Shown in pieces: positions 22,466-26,407 of a stretch of DNA of 26,407 bases. Under the pieces are notes generated by a model, which saw nothing but the letters and a program-made list of their open reading frames with translations, searched no databases and was not told the origin of the DNA. The translations under genes and the position numbers were made by a program. The stretch lies in NCBI GenBank assembly GCA_900766975.1, contig CAAFXO010000018.1, positions 1-26,407 on the forward strand, written 5' to 3'. Source of the DNA: Bacteroidales bacterium (GTDB lineage Bacteria > Bacteroidota > Bacteroidia > Bacteroidales > Muribaculaceae). Numbering within the stretch: the first letter of the stretch is position 1; each line of letters opens with the position of its first letter.

Positions 22466-22528
22466 CCTCATTCCTAATTCCTATCTCCTAATTCCTATCT
22501 CCTAATTCCTAATTCCTAATTCCTAATT
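22466..22528. repeat. 7-bp tandem repeat (cctaatt), nine copies
   Basis: Nine heptamers in exact register: cctcatt, cctaatt, cctatct, cctaatt, cctatct and four more cctaatt. The array ends five bases before the ATG of the U32 gene, which has no Shine-Dalgarno. It resembles the short tandem repeats with a 7-bp period known from several bacterial genomes. Confidence 0.95.
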
Positions 22529-22533
22529 AAGCA

Positions 22534-24324
22534 ATGTCTCGCCCTATTGAGCTCTTAGCCCCCGCCGCCAACCGTCATGTCGCCATACAAGCTATCTTGC
22601 ATGGCGCGGATGCCGTATATATGGGCGGTCCCTCTCATGGCGCTCGCCATAATGCCTCCAATTCGATTCAAGATATCCGGGAGGTGGTGGAGTTCGCTCA
22701 TGCCTTCAGAGCTCGCGTATATGTCACAGTCAATACTCTGGTTTATCCTAACGAGTTAAAGCATGTGGAGCGTCTCTGCCGAGATTTGTATCTCGCCGGT
22801 GTGGATGCTCTTATAGTGCAGGATATGTCACTTCTGCGACTCAATATCCCACCTATCGCTCTGCATGCCAGCACGCAGTGCGACACTCGCACTCCGCAGA
22901 AAGCGCGCTTCCTTCAGAATGTCGGTTTTTCGCAGATTGTATTAGCGAGGGAGCTCTCCATAGATGAGATTCGCGAGGTGGCGCAAGAGGTGTCGGTGCC
23001 TATAGAGTGTTTCGTACATGGCGCTCTCTGTGTCAGCTATTCCGGTCGCTGCGGCGCCGGCTGTGTGGCTATGGGCCGTTCTGCCAATCGAGGAGAGTGC
23101 CCTCAGATGTGTCGTCTCCCTTATACCCTCCGAAATGGTAGGGGGGAGGTCCTGATGCGCGACCGTTATCTCCTCTCGCTGCGCGATTTCAACGCCTCTC
23201 AACATGTCGAGGAGATGATCCTTGCCGGAGTCTCTTCTTTCAAAATCGAGGGGCGTCTTAAGGATGCCGATTATGTCAAGAATGTCACCGCCGCTTATCG
23301 CCGCATCATCGATGATGTCATAGCCCGATATCCCGAGCAGTTCCATCGATCTTCTTGCGGATCTTCTCAGATTTCGTTCTCTCCCGATCTCTCCAAGAGT
23401 TTCAACCGCGGTTTTACCGATTATTTCCTCGCCGGACGACGCAAGGTGTCGATGGCTTCGATCCTCACCCCCAAGTCGATGGGGGAGGTAATCTCCGACA
23501 CTTCGCAGCTCAACAATGGCGATGGCATTAGTTTCTTCAATCCTGACGGCGAGTATGTCGGCGTCGGGGTGAATCGTGTCGATCATGGCAGGATCATCTC
23601 TTCGCGGCCTTTTAAATTGCCCAAGGATGCTGTGATACATCGCACATTCGACCGCCTCTGGCAGTCGGAGATGGCGCGCGACACTGCTCAACGCCTCATC
23701 GATGTCGATATCGAGATCGATGCCAATGGCGTCTCTGCCTCCGATCAGCGTGGCCTCTCCGTGCGGCTCCCACTTGATGTCGACAAGTCGCCGGCGAGAT
23801 CTCCCATGGATTATCGAAAGATTTTCGCCAAGTTGGGCGGCACCATCTATCGACTCCGCAATTTTACCGACCATCTCAACGGCTCGCTCTTCATCCCCGC
23901 CTCTCAGCTCACCGCGCTCCGTCGCGACCTCTTGGCGCTTCTCGACAGAGCAAATCTTGACACTTTTCCCTTCGATCGCCGAGCTACGGAGGATCGGGAT
24001 GCCCGATTCCCTGCCGACAGGCTCGACCCGCGCGATAATGTTGCAAATCCGGTGGCTGAAAAGTTTTATAAAGAGCATGGCGTGAAAACGATCTCCGACG
24101 CCTTGGAGATAAGCATTCCTCGAGGTGAGGTGGAAGTCATGACAACTCGCTACTGTCTCCGCCGTGAACTCGGCTGCTGTCTCCGCGATAAAACAGTAGA
24201 CGATAAAACAAAAGCCCGCTTCGCCCCGCCCCTCACCATCTCCTCAGGCCCCAACACCTTCCGCCTCGATTTCAACTGCAAAATCTGCGAAATGTCACTC
24301 ATAGCCCATCCCAAGAAATCATAA
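22534..24324 (+). CDS. U32 family protein, RlhA/TrhP-like RNA hydroxylase
   Basis: U32-family proteins include RlhA (23S rRNA C2501 hydroxylation), TrhP (tRNA 5-hydroxyuridine) and UbiU; they carry an Fe-S cluster and are prephenate- or oxygen-dependent hydroxylation factors rather than proteases. This 596-residue protein has the TIM-barrel core (LLAPAANRHVAIQAILHGAD) and the Cys block HGALCVSYSGRCGAGC with C166, C173 and C177, followed by GECPQMCRLPY (C189, C193). A region resembling DUF3656 (about 385-490, IFAKLGGTIYRLRNF, FIPASQLTALRRDLL) is typical of RlhA. The C-terminal 90 residues add RYCLRRELGCC and FNCKICEM, a further Cys set. The substrate cannot be decided here. It starts 5 bp after the heptamer array and is convergent with a lipoprotein gene. 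Confidence 0.88.
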   Translation: MSRPIELLAPAANRHVAIQAILHGADAVYMGGPSHGARHNASNSIQDIREVVEFAHAFRARVYVTVNTLVYPNELKHVERLCRDLYLAGVDALIVQDMSLLRLNIPPIALHASTQCDTRTPQKARFLQNVGFSQIVLARELSIDEIREVAQEVSVPIECFVHGALCVSYSGRCGAGCVAMGRSANRGECPQMCRLPYTLRNGRGEVLMRDRYLLSLRDFNASQHVEEMILAGVSSFKIEGRLKDADYVKNVTAAYRRIIDDVIARYPEQFHRSSCGSSQISFSPDLSKSFNRGFTDYFLAGRRKVSMASILTPKSMGEVISDTSQLNNGDGISFFNPDGEYVGVGVNRVDHGRIISSRPFKLPKDAVIHRTFDRLWQSEMARDTAQRLIDVDIEIDANGVSASDQRGLSVRLPLDVDKSPARSPMDYRKIFAKLGGTIYRLRNFTDHLNGSLFIPASQLTALRRDLLALLDRANLDTFPFDRRATEDRDARFPADRLDPRDNVANPVAEKFYKEHGVKTISDALEISIPRGEVEVMTTRYCLRRELGCCLRDKTVDDKTKARFAPPLTISSGPNTFRLDFNCKICEMSLIAHPKKS

Positions 24325-24349
24325 GAGCGCGTTCTATTGAACACGCTCT
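24324..24349. terminator. Hairpin over two convergent stop codons
   Basis: AGAGCGCGTTC (24324-24334) pairs with GAACACGCTCT (24339-24349) around tatt, with one C/A mismatch. It takes in the last base of the U32 stop and the stop of the lipoprotein gene (24334-24336). No clean T run follows on either strand, so as a terminator it is only a candidate. Confidence 0.4.
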
Positions 24350-24723
24350 ATACTGTCGGTGGCGAGGCTGTCGCTCTTCTCGATGCTGCTCATGCGCCGT
24401 AGCAGGGAGTCTCTTAGCTCGGCGTAGCGGAGAGTCAGACGCGTTAAGGTGTCGTTCTTCCCCTCTTCTATCTCTAAGTAGGTGGCAGCGGGATATTCGA
24501 ATTGCAAGTGGGTCAGTGCCTCTTCATATCGCTCGGATAGGCCGTTGACCGCCGCCGAGTCTTTCGCTCCTCGCAGACTGTCGATATATTGCCGGGTCAA
24601 CGACACACTCCGATTGTAGAGCTGTGTCGCATTCTCCCGACCTTCATCCGGTCGCTTCTCTTGGCAACTCTCCGCCACAAGTCCGATCAGACTGATCGCT
24701 ATCACATAGATTATCTTTCTCAT
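24334..24723 (-). CDS. Small putative lipoprotein
   Basis: 129 residues. The N-terminus MRKIIYVIAISLIGLVAESC is a signal-like hydrophobic segment ending at C20, followed by QEKRPDEGREN; this fits a lipoprotein signal in which Cys20 is lipidated, though E at -2 is unusual. The mature part is charged and helical (about 30-60 and 80-115), with regularly spaced hydrophobics (YNRSVSLTRQYIDSLRG, LTLRYAELRDSLLRR), compatible with a coiled coil. I do not recognise the family. It lies 46 bp downstream of uvrA on the same strand and may be co-transcribed; it is 9 bp from the U32 gene, which is convergent. Confidence 0.65.
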   Translation of the reverse strand: MRKIIYVIAISLIGLVAESCQEKRPDEGRENATQLYNRSVSLTRQYIDSLRGAKDSAAVNGLSERYEEALTHLQFEYPAATYLEIEEGKNDTLTRLTLRYAELRDSLLRRMSSIEKSDSLATDSIERVQ

Positions 24724-24769
24724 ATCGCTATTACATAGTCTTCTCCGATTCTATTCTTTATCGATCCCC

Positions 24770-26407
24770 TTATTTCGTCCGGTTTTCCCTCTTGTCGCGC
24801 TCCAATTTCTCTCGCAGGTAGAGCCCGGTGTATGATCGTTCGCATGCCGCCACATCTTCCGGCGTGCCGACCGCTACAATCTCTCCACCCTTTTCGCCAC
24901 CCTCCGGACCGATGTCTATCACCCAATCCGCCGATTTGATGATATCCATGTTGTGCTCGATTATCAAGACACTGTTGCCATTATCCACAAGTCGATTGAG
25001 CGATCTCAACAGCACCGAGATGTCGTGGAAGTGAAGTCCCGTCGTAGGCTCATCGAAGATGAAGAGCATGCCGCTCTGTCGCTCTTGCTGCAGATAGTAG
25101 GCGAGCTTCACTCGCTGGTTCTCTCCACCTGATAGGGTAGAGGAGGATTGCCCTAATTTGATATATCCTAATCCCACATCTTGCAGTGGCTTGAGTCGCG
25201 ACACTATCTTTCGCTCCTGAGGCTGATCGATCTCCCCGAAAAATTCTATCGCCTGATTCACCGTCATGTTCAGCACATCGTGGATATTCTTGCCTCGATA
25301 TTCCACATCGAGGATCTCCGGCTTGAACCGCTTGCCATGACAGGATTCGCACACCACTTCGATGTCTGCCATGAATTGCATCGGGATCGTGATGGTGCCA
25401 TCTCCCTTACACTCGTCGCATCTCCCTCCATCCGTGTTGAACGAGAAGTGGGCGGCGGTGAACCCCATCTGCTTCGACAGTTGACACTCGGCGAAGAGCC
25501 TCCTGATCTCGTCGTAGGCCTTCAGATAGGTCGCCGGATTGCTCCGCGAGGAGGTGCCGATAGGATTCTGGTCGACAAATTCTACAAACTTCACATCGCG
25601 GTAATCGCCGCATAGCTCGCGGTGGGTGCCGGGAGTCCCCACACCCTCGCCGAGTGCATCCATCAGCGACTTGTAGAGCACCTCTTTCACCAAGGTCGAT
25701 TTACCCGATCCGCTCACGCCGGTCACCACCGTCATGATCCCTAACGGTATCTTGACATCGATGCCCTTGAGATTGTTTTCAGCTGCCCCCTTTATCTCGA
25801 TCGCCCTCTTCCAGGCGCGACGATGGCGCGGCAATTCGATGCGTCGATCTCCGCGCAGATATTCGATGGTATATGATTCGTGGGGCTTGCCGTCGCTCAG
25901 CAGAGCCTGTAGGTTGCCTGTCAGCATCACTTTGCCGCCATTGCGCCCGGCATCTCGCCCTATATCCACTATCTCGTCGGCGGCAAGCATGATATCTTCG
26001 TCATGCTCCACCACCACTACCGTATTGCCGATCTGCTGCAAGCGCCGCAATACGCGGATCAATCGCCCCGTGTCGCGTGAGTGCAACCCGATGCTCGGTT
26101 CGTCGAGGATATAGAGCGACCCTACCAATGAACTCCCCAACGATGTGGCAAGATTGATACGTTGGCTCTCGCCTCCCGATAGGGTAGAGGAGAGACGGTC
26201 TAAGGTGAGGTAGGAGAGACCCACTTCATTTAGAAAGAGGATACGCTGTCTGATCTCTTTGAGCAGTCGCTCCGCTATCTGGGCATCACTCTCACTCAGC
26301 ACTAACTGTTCGAAGAAGTCGCCAAGCTCGCTGATCGGCATCTTCACCAACTGCGTGATGCTCTTACCTCCGACCTTCACATATTCCACATCCTTGCGAA
26401 GTCTGCT
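24770..26407 (-). CDS. uvrA: Excinuclease ABC subunit UvrA, C-terminal part (runs off the window)
   Basis: Damage-recognition ATPase of nucleotide excision repair, which loads UvrB on damaged DNA. Only the last 545 residues are here; the reading frame is open to the window edge (26407) and the first 400 or so residues of a protein usually around 940 long lie outside. The GTG at 26389 is not a real start. Visible: signature I LSGGESQR, Walker B I (YILDEPSIGLHSRD), Walker A II GVSGSGKSTLV, zinc finger CDECKGDGTI ... CESCHGKRF, signature II LSGGENQRVKLAYYL and the last ATPase block FIFDEPTTGLHFHD with IEHN. No defect was seen. The small lipoprotein gene follows after 46 bp. Confidence 0.97.
   Translation of the reverse strand, partial: SRLRKDVEYVKVGGKSITQLVKMPISELGDFFEQLVLSESDAQIAERLLKEIRQRILFLNEVGLSYLTLDRLSSTLSGGESQRINLATSLGSSLVGSLYILDEPSIGLHSRDTGRLIRVLRRLQQIGNTVVVVEHDEDIMLAADEIVDIGRDAGRNGGKVMLTGNLQALLSDGKPHESYTIEYLRGDRRIELPRHRRAWKRAIEIKGAAENNLKGIDVKIPLGIMTVVTGVSGSGKSTLVKEVLYKSLMDALGEGVGTPGTHRELCGDYRDVKFVEFVDQNPIGTSSRSNPATYLKAYDEIRRLFAECQLSKQMGFTAAHFSFNTDGGRCDECKGDGTITIPMQFMADIEVVCESCHGKRFKPEILDVEYRGKNIHDVLNMTVNQAIEFFGEIDQPQERKIVSRLKPLQDVGLGYIKLGQSSSTLSGGENQRVKLAYYLQQERQSGMLFIFDEPTTGLHFHDISVLLRSLNRLVDNGNSVLIIEHNMDIIKSADWVIDIGPEGGEKGGEIVAVGTPEDVAACERSYTGLYLREKLERDKRENRTK

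Noticed and set aside
1..26407. Phage, transposon, defence or secretion systems and tRNA/rRNA genes
   Set aside because: None of the open frames matches integrases, transposases, toxins or defence families, and no tRNA-like or rRNA-like sequence was recognised.

Overview
The window reads as a chromosomal segment of a member of the Bacteroidota, most likely order Bacteroidales. Three things point there: promoter-like TAnnTTTG boxes (one with TTTG exactly 19 nt upstream), Bacteroidales-type protein architectures (a DUF5106-like/thioredoxin lipoprotein-like protein, FtsE without an adjacent FtsX, an MnmA of the Bacteroidota type, an RlhA-like U32 protein with an extra Cys-bearing tail), and a paired methylmalonyl-CoA mutase mutA-mutB. 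I cannot name the genus. The content is almost all core metabolism and nucleic-acid maintenance. I see no phage, transposase, CRISPR array, rRNA or tRNA.

Layout. Bases 1-14170 are one long minus-strand block. In transcription order it holds malate dehydrogenase (mdh, closed by a strong terminator), a BadF-type sugar kinase, a thioredoxin-fold secreted protein, a DoxX-like membrane protein, mnmA, a bifunctional-nuclease-family protein, argR, an ArgC-like protein without the catalytic cysteine, a short ssb, speA, truA, ligA, rpe and a DedA membrane protein. Several junctions overlap by 1-4 nt (DoxX/mnmA, mnmA/nuclease, speA/truA), so this is probably a set of co-transcribed, partly translationally coupled genes. 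At 14171-14406 transcription diverges. Bases 14407-24324 are on the plus strand: radA, ftsE, mutA-mutB (closed by a strong terminator), a Yip1-like membrane protein, smpB and a U32-family RNA-hydroxylase-like protein. The last 2 kb return to the minus strand with the 3' part of uvrA, which runs off the window, and a small lipoprotein gene convergent with the U32 gene.

How the genes relate. DNA maintenance is prominent (ligA, ssb, radA, uvrA), as are translation quality and RNA modification (mnmA, truA, smpB, the U32 protein). Central carbon functions are rpe, mdh and mutAB; mdh and mutAB fit the succinate/propionate fermentation route of this order. Arginine-related genes (argR, argC-like, speA) lie close together, but the ArgC-like protein and the arginine-sensing motif of ArgR both depart from the family consensus.

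The most unusual DNA is between genes. Many noncoding gaps carry short tandem repeats of different period (7, 9, 15, 16, 21 and 77 bp), often beginning within a few bases of a stop codon. The largest are a 77-bp palindromic unit in 3.2 copies (865-1112) and a 9-bp unit in 18 copies (10890-11051). I did not find a clear new multi-gene system; the repeats and the divergent ArgC/ArgR pair are the best leads.
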